6,353 nt of DNA, taken from Pseudomonadota bacterium. Its GTDB lineage: Bacteria; Pseudomonadota; Alphaproteobacteria; Rhizobiales; Xanthobacteraceae. Positions within the stretch are counted from its first letter, which is position 1. Every line of letters starts with the position of its first letter. The DNA lies in assembly GCA_021779635.1 (NCBI GenBank), contig JAJYAH010000422.1, positions 1-6,353 on the forward strand, read 5' to 3'. Under the pieces are notes generated by a model. It was not told the DNA's origin, made no database searches, and saw only the letters and a list, made by a program, of their open reading frames with translations. Positions 1 to 6,353 of the stretch are shown one piece after another. Position numbers and translations under genes: made by a program.

Positions 1-1370
1 AGGTCGCCGGCGCTACCGACCGGCTTTTCGGCCGAAAGCTCGGCCGGGCTCTGAAGTTCGTGCCCCATCATCTGGCGCATGCCGCTTCTGCCTATTATCC
101 CTCCGGCTTCGATGCGGCGGCAATCCTCGTCATCGACGGCATCGGCGAGGCGGCCTGTTCGACGCTGGCGCAGGGCGAAGGCGCGCGAATTAAGCCCGTC
201 GAGATATTTTCCTATCCGCACTCGCTCGGATTTGTATGGGAGCGCGCCAGTGATTATCTCGGCTTCTCGCCTTATGATGCGTCCAAGGTCATGGGCCTCG
301 CAGCCTACGGTGATCCTGGCGTCTATCGGCGGCTGATGACCTCGATCATCCAGGTGAGCGAGGACGGCTATCAGGTCGATCTCGCCGCGCTCGGCTTTCC
401 GTCCTTCGATCTGCGGGGTTTCGAGCTTTTGCTCGGACCGAAACGGCAACCGGATGAGGATATTCTCGCTCAACACATGGACTTTGCCGCAGCGCTGCAG
501 GACGTCACCAATGCCGCGGTGCTGGCTCTGGTGCGGCGTCTCGAGCGCTCCGTCGGACTCAATCGACTGTGCGTTGCCGGGGGTGTCGCGCTCAATTGCG
601 TCACCAATGACTTGATCAGGCAGGCCAGCGCCTATTCGGATATCTTCATCCCGTCCGCGCCGCATGACGCCGGCACCGCGATCGGTGCGGCTCTTGCCGT
701 TCACTGCGCCGAACAAGGCGTCAGGCCACCACCCAGCGGCGCAACCCCCTATCTCGGTCCGCAATTCAACGAGCGAGAAGTGCTGGCTGCCGTCAAGCAG
801 GCTGGCCTGACGCCACGGCGAAGCAAAAACACCGCTCGGGAGGCCGCCGACATGATCGCCGACGGCAATATTGTCGGCTGGTTTCAGGGCCGCATGGAGT
901 TCGGCCCCCGCGCGCTTGGCAATCGGTCACTGCTTGCCGATCCGCGCCGGCCCGACACGCGCGCCATCCTCAATAACAGGGTAAAGCACCGGGAAGACTA
1001 TCGGCCGTTCGCGCCCAGCGTCCTGGCCGAACGCGCCGACGAATGGTTTGAAGTCGGACCGCATTTGGCAAGTCACGAATACATGCTGTTTGCCTGTCCG
1101 GCAAAAACGGAGCACCGCAATCGTATTCCGGCCGTGCTCCATCAAGATGGAACCGCGCGCGTGCAACTCGTGCGGCGCTCGGCCAATCCGCGTTTTCACG
1201 AGCTGATTTCGCGCTTCTTCGAGCGAACCGGCGTACCGCTCGTGCTCAACACGTCATTCAACGACAGCGAGCCAATCGTATGCACACCGGCCCATGCGAT
1301 CGCCACGTTTCGCAACGCGGGCATCGATGCGTTGTTCATGGGAGACATCTGTCTGACATCGCAGAACTGA
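1..1370 (+). CDS. NodU/CmcH/TobZ-family O-carbamoyltransferase, 5' end missing (cut by window edge)
   Basis: The family transfers a carbamoyl group from carbamoyl phosphate to a hydroxyl in two steps, through a carbamoyl-adenylate made with ATP, in the cytoplasm. The reading frame is open from base 3 to TGA at 1370, giving 455 visible residues. The GTG at 60 lies inside the conserved stretch KFVPHHLAHAASA, so it is not the start; about 90-100 N-terminal residues are missing compared with TobZ-like proteins. Seen in order (visible numbering): the HHxxHA metal-binding motif (H22, H26) of the Kae1-like domain; DGIGE; GGVALN at 193; a DAGTAIGAA glycine-rich strand; then the C-terminal YrdC-like/carbamoyl-transfer part with GRMEFGPRALGNRS around 300, KHREDYRPFAPS, and LNTSFND at 415. 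All key blocks look intact. It lies 80 bases before a RiPP-type YcaO fusion in the same direction, so the acceptor may be a modified peptide. That acceptor is inference; a nodulation factor or other metabolite remains possible. Confidence 0.93.
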   Translation, partial: VAGATDRLFGRKLGRALKFVPHHLAHAASAYYPSGFDAAAILVIDGIGEAACSTLAQGEGARIKPVEIFSYPHSLGFVWERASDYLGFSPYDASKVMGLAAYGDPGVYRRLMTSIIQVSEDGYQVDLAALGFPSFDLRGFELLLGPKRQPDEDILAQHMDFAAALQDVTNAAVLALVRRLERSVGLNRLCVAGGVALNCVTNDLIRQASAYSDIFIPSAPHDAGTAIGAALAVHCAEQGVRPPPSGATPYLGPQFNEREVLAAVKQAGLTPRRSKNTAREAADMIADGNIVGWFQGRMEFGPRALGNRSLLADPRRPDTRAILNNRVKHREDYRPFAPSVLAERADEWFEVGPHLASHEYMLFACPAKTEHRNRIPAVLHQDGTARVQLVRRSANPRFHELISRFFERTGVPLVLNTSFNDSEPIVCTPAHAIATFRNAGIDALFMGDICLTSQN

Positions 1371-1441
1371 GCGGGCGGGCCGCAAGCGGAAAAAAGTGGC
1401 TACACCAACTGTGGCATGATACCGAATGAGCCGCTCGATGC

Positions 1442-1445
1442 GGAG
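1442..1445 (+). promoter_or_regulatory. Ribosome binding site (GGAG) supporting the GTG start at 1451
   Basis: GGAG ends five bases before GTG 1451. The next in-frame start, ATG 1478, has only a GGAAGG about 15 bases upstream, which is too far, so the GTG is preferred. The ATGs at 1426 and 1438 are in another frame and soon reach stops. Confidence 0.55.
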
Positions 1446-1450
1446 CACCA

Positions 1451-3724
1451 GTGAGGCGGAAGGCACGGGCTGACCGGATGACGGCTGAAGATCCACCATC
1501 GCATTCGCGTACTCCATTTCCTTTCGACGAGCAGAGCGCCGGCGAACAGAGCACCGGCGAGATCCGGTTCTCGCCTAATTTTTCGGTCTACGTCCTGCCT
1601 CCCGATGGCGTCTGCCTCTATTCGGAAAACCGCAAGGTTTTTCTTCGCGGCGAACTTTACTGCGCCGTCGCCTCCCGCATCGGCGAGGGCGAACATCCGG
1701 ATGCCATCATCGAGGCGCTTTCCCGCGAATTTCCTCCCGGCAAGATCAATGAAGCCATCACGCGGCTGCTTGATCGTCGCTTCGTGATTCCTGCGGAGCT
1801 GATCGACGACACAGCGGCGGGCTACTGGGCCAGCTTCGGTCTCACCGACGAAACCGCGGGGGAGAATCTTGGGAATACCAGCGTACGGATTCAGTCGATG
1901 GGAGCGGCCGGCGGGAAGGAGCTGGACGCCGCCTTGCGCAAATTCGGCGTTCGGGTCGTCGATCGCCCGGCCGATCTGACGGTCGTTCTGGTGGACGACT
2001 ATTTCGATGGCCAGCTTGTTGAATTCAACCGTCAGCAGCTGGCGCAAAGGCAGGACTGGCTGCTGGTGCAGCCTGCGGGTATTTTTCCCCTGATCGGTCC
2101 GATTTTCAGGCGGGGAAAAAGCGCCTGCTGGACCTGCCTTGCCGATCGCATGAAATGGAATCGCCAGATCAAGGCATTTCTTGACCGGACCCATGCTCGC
2201 TGCGTGGCCGCGTCACCGCTCAACAGGAATATGGTCGCGCCGAGCGCGATCGGACTTGCGGCGACCGAGATCGCCAAGGCCATTGCCAGCGGTTTTCGCA
2301 CCGACCTGCAGCAGCATGTCGTCAGCCTCGACCTGTTGAGCTCGATGGTGGTCCGGCACCATGTTCCAGCCCGGCCGCAGTGCCCCGCTTGCGGAAGCAG
2401 TGAAGCGCGCGACCTTGATCGCCCCCCGCTGCCGACCAGGCTCCGCGTCGGCGGCAAGGCCGTGATGACGAGCGGCGGCTATCGATCGGTAGCGCCGGCC
2501 GAGACGATCGCCCGCTTTCGAAAGCACGTCAGCCCGCTGACCGGCATCGTGTCGCAGCTTGAACGGATCAAGAGCGAGCAACCGCTGGATTTCACCTTTC
2601 TTGCAAAACACAGCTTTTCGCCGCGTCCTGAGGCGGTCAGCGCGCTGCAGGTCCAGGTGATCGCCGAGAGCTATGGCAAGGGCAGCACCGCCGAGCAGGC
2701 CGAAGCAAGCGCGCTGATGAAGGCCGTCGAGCGCCATTGCGGGATATTCCACGGCGACGAGATCAGGAACCGTCGCAGGTTTGTCGATTTTGCGGCGGGC
2801 GAGGCGATCCATCCCAACGACATTTTTCTGTCAGCCGATACGCCGTTCGATCCGTCGGCCGAGATGGAGTGGTCGCCGGTCTGGTCGCTGCGCGACGAAC
2901 GTTTCAAGCAGCTTCCGACCTGCCTCCTGTACTTTTTTCACGACGCCTCCGCCATAGATCAGTTCTATGCCGACCCGGACGGCTGCGCAGCCGGCAATAC
3001 GGCCGAGGAGGCGATCCTCCACGGTTTCCTCGAACTCGTGGAGCGGGATGCGTCCGCGATCTGGTGGTACAACCGCCTGCAACGGCCCGAGATCGATCTC
3101 GACCGGCTCGGCGACAGTTATATTCGGGATCTGCGAACCCAATTCGCCGCGATGGGACGCGGCCTGTGGGTGCTGGACCTGACCAGCGACATAGACATTC
3201 CGGTCGTCATGGCGGTCTCGCACTGGAAGGAAGACGGGCGCGAACGCATCGAGTTTGCCGCGGGCGCGCATTTCGACCTTCGTGTCGCCGCGCTCCGGGC
3301 CGTGACCGGGCTCAATCAAATCTTGGCGGTCGATCGGATCGCGCGGCCAGCTGCCGCCCCAACCGTCGCAGACAGAGACGGCGCGTTGCCGCTGCCCTTG
3401 CGCAAGAATGCCTACCTCCTGCCGCACGGCAAGGCGACCGCCCGGCGCGCGCCATCCGCCAAATTCGCAGGCCTCGATCGGCGCGACCAGGTGCTCGGCT
3501 GCGTCAAGCTTGCTAGACGTCTTGGCCTGGATTTCCTCGTTCTCGACCAGACCCGGCCTGACGTCCAGGTTCCCGTGGTCCGGGTGATCGTTCCGGGACT
3601 GCGGCATTTCCGCAGCCGTTTCGCTCCCGGGCGGCTCTATGACGTGCCGGTCAAACTGGGCTTGCGCAAACGCCCCTTGCGGCAAGCCGATCTCAATCCG
3701 CTCGATCCGCGAATCCCGGCGTAA
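1451..3724 (+). CDS. TOMM/LAP cyclodehydratase fusion: leader-peptide-binding (RRE) + E1/ThiF-like zinc scaffold + YcaO domain
   Basis: Fused C+D proteins of this kind bind a precursor's leader and use ATP to cyclise Cys/Ser/Thr residues into thiazolines or oxazolines in the cytoplasm. Residues about 30-110 resemble the winged-helix RiPP recognition element (FSPNFSVYVLPP; LLDRRFVIP). Residues about 125-320 are a degenerate E1-like region with two zinc Cys pairs, C226-W-T-C229 and C311-P-A-C314. Residues about 395-757 are YcaO: KGSTAEQAEASALMKAVER, then EEAILHGFLELVERDA (E528, E531, R532, D533), WWYNRL, LWVLDLTSDI, LVLDQTRPDVQVPVVRV, PGLRHF and GRLYDVP. Two usually acidic Mg-ATP positions differ: residue 424 is Lys in S-x3-E-x2-ER, and residue 620 is Gly in the AxTExxQ block. 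The tail NPLDPRIPA only loosely matches the usual PxPxP end. Length fits the TOMM fusion family. It follows a carbamoyltransferase gene in the same direction, probably in one operon. Family assignment is strong; catalytic competence is uncertain. Confidence 0.93.
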   Translation: MRRKARADRMTAEDPPSHSRTPFPFDEQSAGEQSTGEIRFSPNFSVYVLPPDGVCLYSENRKVFLRGELYCAVASRIGEGEHPDAIIEALSREFPPGKINEAITRLLDRRFVIPAELIDDTAAGYWASFGLTDETAGENLGNTSVRIQSMGAAGGKELDAALRKFGVRVVDRPADLTVVLVDDYFDGQLVEFNRQQLAQRQDWLLVQPAGIFPLIGPIFRRGKSACWTCLADRMKWNRQIKAFLDRTHARCVAASPLNRNMVAPSAIGLAATEIAKAIASGFRTDLQQHVVSLDLLSSMVVRHHVPARPQCPACGSSEARDLDRPPLPTRLRVGGKAVMTSGGYRSVAPAETIARFRKHVSPLTGIVSQLERIKSEQPLDFTFLAKHSFSPRPEAVSALQVQVIAESYGKGSTAEQAEASALMKAVERHCGIFHGDEIRNRRRFVDFAAGEAIHPNDIFLSADTPFDPSAEMEWSPVWSLRDERFKQLPTCLLYFFHDASAIDQFYADPDGCAAGNTAEEAILHGFLELVERDASAIWWYNRLQRPEIDLDRLGDSYIRDLRTQFAAMGRGLWVLDLTSDIDIPVVMAVSHWKEDGRERIEFAAGAHFDLRVAALRAVTGLNQILAVDRIARPAAAPTVADRDGALPLPLRKNAYLLPHGKATARRAPSAKFAGLDRRDQVLGCVKLARRLGLDFLVLDQTRPDVQVPVVRVIVPGLRHFRSRFAPGRLYDVPVKLGLRKRPLRQADLNPLDPRIPA

Positions 3725-3805
3725 ACCTGGCGACCGACCGATGCCGGACCGGCGCATGATGGCGTCTGCGATAGCCGCGGTTCCCTTACCCCAGGTTGAT
3801 CCGCT

Positions 3806-3816
3806 GGAACTATTCC
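3806..3816. promoter_or_regulatory. Short palindrome GGAA-CTA-TTCC upstream of the exported-protein gene
   Basis: GGAA and TTCC form a perfect inverted repeat around CTA; one more base pair outside (C/G) matches after a mismatch. It lies about 45 bases before the ATG at 3863, within the 138-base gap after the YcaO gene, so it could be an operator. No good -35/-10 pair was found beside it, and an 11-base palindrome can arise by chance. Confidence 0.2.
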
Positions 3817-3852
3817 GGCCACTGTCACTTATCGCGAATACCCTCACAGACC

Positions 3853-3856
3853 GGAG
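3853..3856 (+). promoter_or_regulatory. Ribosome binding site (GGAG) that selects the ATG at 3863
   Basis: GGAG directly abuts ATG 3857, leaving no spacer for that start. It is six bases before the in-frame ATG 3863, which is normal spacing. The start at 3863 also gives a more typical signal peptide (MTIARIL...). Confidence 0.6.
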
Positions 3857-3862
3857 ATGGCC

Positions 3863-4165
3863 ATGACGATCGCAAGGATCCTTTCGGCTGGTACCGCAGC
3901 GGCCCTCATCATCCTCGGTTCGGCTGCCTTGGCCCAACAGGCGCCGACGGGAACCATCACCGGAATTAACCGGATGAATGACACCATCGCCATCAGAGAG
4001 ACGCAAAGCGGCACCGTCGGCGCGAATACCGCCGGCGCGGCTGAACAGTTCAAGGTGCAAAAGGGCGTGTCGCTGGAGGATTGGCACGCCGGCGATCGCG
4101 TGAGCTTTTCCGCGACGCAGGGCTCGGATGGAATCAGGACCATCACGAAACTTCAGAAGCCGTGA
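3863..4165 (+). CDS. Small Sec-exported protein with a beta-rich mature domain, function unknown
   Basis: This predicts a 100-residue protein. Residues 1-24 are a classic signal peptide: Arg5, a hydrophobic core (AAALIILGSAA) and an ALA|QQ cleavage site, so a mature protein of about 76 residues should be periplasmic. The mature part begins TGTITGINRMNDTIAIRE, continues to a loop, then FKVQKGVSLEDWHAGDRVSF and ends IRTITKLQKP. This strand pattern, with a 'GDRV' turn and a closing 'ITKL' strand, is like small OB-fold periplasmic proteins such as CusF-like or DUF1344-type proteins. The CusF metal ligands (a Trp plus Met pair and a His in a strand) are not seen; only one Trp, one His and one internal Met occur in the mature part, not in that arrangement. 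Copper binding is therefore not claimed. It starts 138 bases after the YcaO gene in the same direction and need not belong to that pathway. Confidence 0.75.
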   Translation: MTIARILSAGTAAALIILGSAALAQQAPTGTITGINRMNDTIAIRETQSGTVGANTAGAAEQFKVQKGVSLEDWHAGDRVSFSATQGSDGIRTITKLQKP

Positions 4166-4613
4166 CGCTTCGAAAAATCGCCGCGGCCGCGAGGTCTCAT
4201 AGCCGCAGGCTTACTTCGTTGTCGCGAACGGCATGCCGCTCCCAGCATCCTATCTGCCGCTATTTTCAGCGCTGCTGATGGCCGAGGGCAAAGTGAGATC
4301 GCGGGCTGCGAGGCTATCGGCAATACTTCGCGAAGCCGCTCAGAGACAAAAACCATTTATCAAACAACCGATTAGTGGCGAAGCCGGAGGCGGCTGCCCC
4401 GCAATTATGATATTGCGCGTTTCGCTATTTCTGAAGTTGAGGCCGATCCCCTTGTGACGGCGCACAGCTTCCAAGAGCGTGTGCGACAGTGCTAATCTTG
4501 AGGTCAGCGAGGACCGAGGCAAAGAGGTCGGCCAGCCAGACAGGATGCGTCTATCCTGTCTGCGGGTCGTGCATAGCCGGACGCCGCTGCCGGCTCAACG
4601 GCGAGTCTTGTGA
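4166..4613. other. 448-base gap without a convincing gene
   Basis: Short open frames on both strands here (the longest about 60-75 codons wholly inside it) have no recognisable motif, no good ribosome binding site and no family resemblance. The stretch around 4340-4440 is noticeably more AT-rich than the genes and could hold the promoter of the downstream kinase gene; a TATGAT at about 4406 lacks a matching -35. Other visible structure is a perfect 10-base palindrome CTTCGCGAAG at 4326-4335 and the inverted repeat at 4537-4562. I see no tRNA, insertion-sequence ends or T-tracted terminator. Confidence 0.5.
4537..4562. repeat. Perfect 10-bp inverted repeat (hairpin) upstream of the kinase gene
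   Basis: CAGACAGGAT at 4537-4546 is the exact reverse complement of ATCCTGTCTG at 4553-4562, separated by GCGTCT. As RNA it would fold into a 10-bp stem with a 6-base loop. No T-run follows on either strand, so it does not look like a Rho-independent terminator. It ends 51 bases before the GTG of the kinase gene, so an operator or a 5'-leader hairpin are the likeliest roles. Confidence 0.6.
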
Positions 4614-6353
4614 GTGGAACTGTCTTCTCGGTTCAGCGCGAGCGGAATTCGTGGCCTCCAGGTCTTGTCGGAGGATGGTGGACTCATCTTCGGCCGAGGG
4701 TGGAGTGAGGGCGCGGGGGGCGCTGGGCACGAGGATGTCCTGGTCGTACTCCCGGCCTCGGGGCAACCGACACCGGCCACCCTCGATCGCCTTGCCCACG
4801 AATACTCCTTCAAGGATGAGCTGGATAGCGCGTGGGCGGTGCGGCCGCTCGCGCTTGTGCAAGATCGCGGTCAGACCATTCTGGTGCTCGAGGATCCCGG
4901 CGGCGAGTTGCTCGGCGGACTGCTCGGCACACCGATGGAGGTCGGACGTTTCCAGCGCATCGCTGTCGGCGTTGCCGCAGCCCTCGGCAAGGTGCACCAG
5001 CGCGGCCTCATCCATAAGGACATCAAGCCCGCCAATATTCTGGTGAACACTGCGAGTGGTGAGGTACGGCTTACCGGCTTCGGAATCGCGTCGCGGCTCA
5101 CGCGCGAGCGGCAGCCGCCCGATCCTCCCGAGGTGATCGCCGGGACGCTGGCCTACATGGCGCCCGAACAGACCGGGCGAATGAATCGTTCGATCGATGC
5201 ACGCAGCGATCTCTACTCGCTCGGCGTGACACTTTACGAAATGCTCACCGGGAGTCTTCCCTTTACGGCTTCGGATCCGATGGAGTGGGTGCATTGCCAC
5301 ATTGCACGGCAGGCCGACGCACCTGGTGAGCGGGCGAGCGGAATTCCTGAGGTCATTTCCTCGATCGTGATGAAGCTTCTCGCGAAGACTGCGGAGGAGC
5401 GTTACCAGACCGCCGCGGGGGTCGAGGCCGACTTGCATCGCTGTCTGATGGAGTGGAGGTCCCATGGTCGCATTGAGCCATTCCCGCTGGGAACACACGA
5501 CGCCTCGGACCGATTGCTGATCCCCGAGAAGCTCTATGGCCGCGAGCCCGAGATCGCCACGCTGCTAGCGTCCTTCGAACGTGTCGTTGGCGGAGGCAAA
5601 CCGGAACTCGTTCTTGTTTCCGGCTATTCGGGTGTGGGCAAATCCTCCGTTGTCAATGAACTCCATAAACCGCTCGTCCCGCCCCGAGGCCTTTTTGCAT
5701 CAGGCAAGTTCGACCAGTACAAGCGAGACATCCCCTATGCGACCCTCGCGCAAGCCTTCCAGAGCCTCATCCGTCCGATCCTGGCGAAGAACGAAGAAGA
5801 CCTGGGCCGTTGGCGCGACCGCATCCGCGAGGCGCTGGGTCCGAATGGTCAGCTTATGGTGGATCTCGTCCCGGAGTTGAAGCTCATCATCGGGGACCAG
5901 CAGCCCGTTCCGGAACTTCCGCCAAAAGATGCGCAAAGTCGCTTCCAACTCGTCTTCCGTCGGTTCATCGGTGCATTCACGCGGGAGCATCCTCTCGCCC
6001 TTTTCCTCGACGATCTGCAATGGCTTGACGCGGCCACGTTGGACCTGATGGCAGATTTATTGACGCATCCGGACGTCAATAATTTGGTGTTGATCGGTGC
6101 CTATCGTGACAACGAAGTGGCTCCCGCACATCCGCTGATGCGCAAGCTCGACGCCATGCACCAGGCAGGAGCGACGTTACAAAACATCGTTCTCGCCCCT
6201 CTGACGCGTGACGACCTGGAGCAGTTGATTGCAGATTCCCTTCGCTGTGAACCGAGACATGCTGGCCCGTTGGCGGAACTGGTCAAGGAAAAGACGACCG
6301 GCAATCCGTTTTTCGCCATTCAATTCATATCTGCCCTGTTCGAGGAGGGATTG
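4614..6353 (+). CDS. Large multidomain Ser/Thr-kinase-like + AAA ATPase signalling protein (N-terminal 580 residues; runs off the right edge)
   Basis: The frame runs from just after a stop (TGA 4611-4613) to the window end. GTG 4614 is the first start available and the N-terminus begins VELSSRFSASGIRGLQVL; a weak GCGAG lies 8 bases upstream. Residues 1-270 are a protein-kinase-like domain: HKDIKPAN at 134-141 (catalytic-loop Asp136, Lys138, Asn141), LTGFG at 153-157 in place of DFG, MAPEQ at 182-186, and SDLYSLGVTLYEMLTG. Residues about 320-560 are an AAA/NTPase domain: YGRE, Walker A GYSGVGKSS (337-345, Lys343), GKFDQYKRDIPYATLAQAF, Walker B LFLDDLQWLD (Asp466, Asp467), then GAYRDNEV and KTTGNPFF. 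Known relatives are about 1,700-2,000-residue 'trifunctional' proteins with GAF and sensor histidine kinase domains further on; those would lie beyond the window. They are presumed cytoplasmic sensors with unknown stimuli. The missing DFG Asp makes kinase activity doubtful. Confidence 0.92.
   Translation, partial: MELSSRFSASGIRGLQVLSEDGGLIFGRGWSEGAGGAGHEDVLVVLPASGQPTPATLDRLAHEYSFKDELDSAWAVRPLALVQDRGQTILVLEDPGGELLGGLLGTPMEVGRFQRIAVGVAAALGKVHQRGLIHKDIKPANILVNTASGEVRLTGFGIASRLTRERQPPDPPEVIAGTLAYMAPEQTGRMNRSIDARSDLYSLGVTLYEMLTGSLPFTASDPMEWVHCHIARQADAPGERASGIPEVISSIVMKLLAKTAEERYQTAAGVEADLHRCLMEWRSHGRIEPFPLGTHDASDRLLIPEKLYGREPEIATLLASFERVVGGGKPELVLVSGYSGVGKSSVVNELHKPLVPPRGLFASGKFDQYKRDIPYATLAQAFQSLIRPILAKNEEDLGRWRDRIREALGPNGQLMVDLVPELKLIIGDQQPVPELPPKDAQSRFQLVFRRFIGAFTREHPLALFLDDLQWLDAATLDLMADLLTHPDVNNLVLIGAYRDNEVAPAHPLMRKLDAMHQAGATLQNIVLAPLTRDDLEQLIADSLRCEPRHAGPLAELVKEKTTGNPFFAIQFISALFEEGL

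Noticed and set aside
1371..1400. GC-rich stretch GCGGGCGGGCCGC after the carbamoyltransferase as a terminator
   Set aside because: The possible stem is only about four base pairs and is followed by A-rich rather than T-rich sequence.
2737..3516. 259-codon plus-strand frame within the YcaO gene
   Set aside because: It is an Arg-rich out-of-frame shadow of the YcaO domain with no family motif.
3740..3757. Inverted repeat GCCGG-A-CCGGC after the YcaO stop as a terminator
   Set aside because: The loop would be one base, leaving a very short real stem, and no T-tract follows.
3806..3834. Possible EcfG (general stress) promoter: GGAAC before the exported-protein gene
   Set aside because: GGAAC is present, but at 16-17 bases downstream the sequence is ACTT/CTTA rather than CGTT, so the -10 element is missing.
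2831..4087. 418-codon open frame on the minus strand
   Set aside because: It lies opposite the YcaO gene and the exported-protein gene, whose frames carry clear family motifs. High GC content makes long antisense frames common, and its translation is low-complexity and Arg/Gly-rich with no recognisable motif.
4233..4457. 74-codon plus-strand frame in the gap as a possible RiPP precursor
   Set aside because: No ribosome binding site, a hydrophobic/basic end (FLKLRPIPL) and no Cys/Ser/Thr-rich core, so it does not look like an azoline-peptide substrate.
4551..5498. 315-codon minus-strand frame and a 185-codon plus-strand frame at 4489-5046
   Set aside because: Both overlap the kinase-like gene in other frames. 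Only the frame from 4614 gives protein-kinase motifs (HKDIKPAN, MAPEQ).

Overview
The window is high-GC DNA (roughly 60% or more by eye) with all convincing genes on the + strand. The style of the proteins, especially the large kinase/AAA protein at the right edge and the small Sec-exported protein, suggests an alphaproteobacterium of the Bradyrhizobium/Rhodopseudomonas type. That assignment rests on family recognition only; no rRNA or other marker gene is present.

Left part (1-3724): two codirectional genes that look like part of a RiPP (ribosomally made, post-translationally modified peptide) operon. The first, cut by the left edge, is a NodU/CmcH/TobZ-type O-carbamoyltransferase. After 80 bases comes a 757-residue fusion with a leader-peptide-binding domain, a degenerate E1/ThiF-like zinc scaffold and a YcaO cyclodehydratase domain. 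That is the architecture of enzymes that make thiazoline/oxazoline peptides (TOMM/LAP). No precursor peptide, azoline dehydrogenase, protease or exporter is visible here, so the rest of the cluster, if it exists, must lie upstream. The YcaO domain appears to have lost two acidic residues of the usual Mg-ATP site (Lys at 424, Gly at 620). This is the most unusual observation in the window.

Middle (3725-4613): a 100-residue exported protein with a short beta-rich mature domain of uncertain function, flanked by a 138-base gap with a small palindrome and a 448-base gap in which I see no convincing gene. The second gap has a perfect 10-bp inverted repeat about 50 bases before the next gene.

Right part (4614-6353): the first 580 residues of a large multidomain signalling protein, with a Ser/Thr-kinase-like domain followed by an AAA/NTPase domain. 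It runs off the right edge; relatives continue into GAF and histidine-kinase domains. Its start is GTG. Its kinase domain lacks the DFG aspartate and an obvious VAIK lysine. It is probably a separate transcription unit from the RiPP-like genes.
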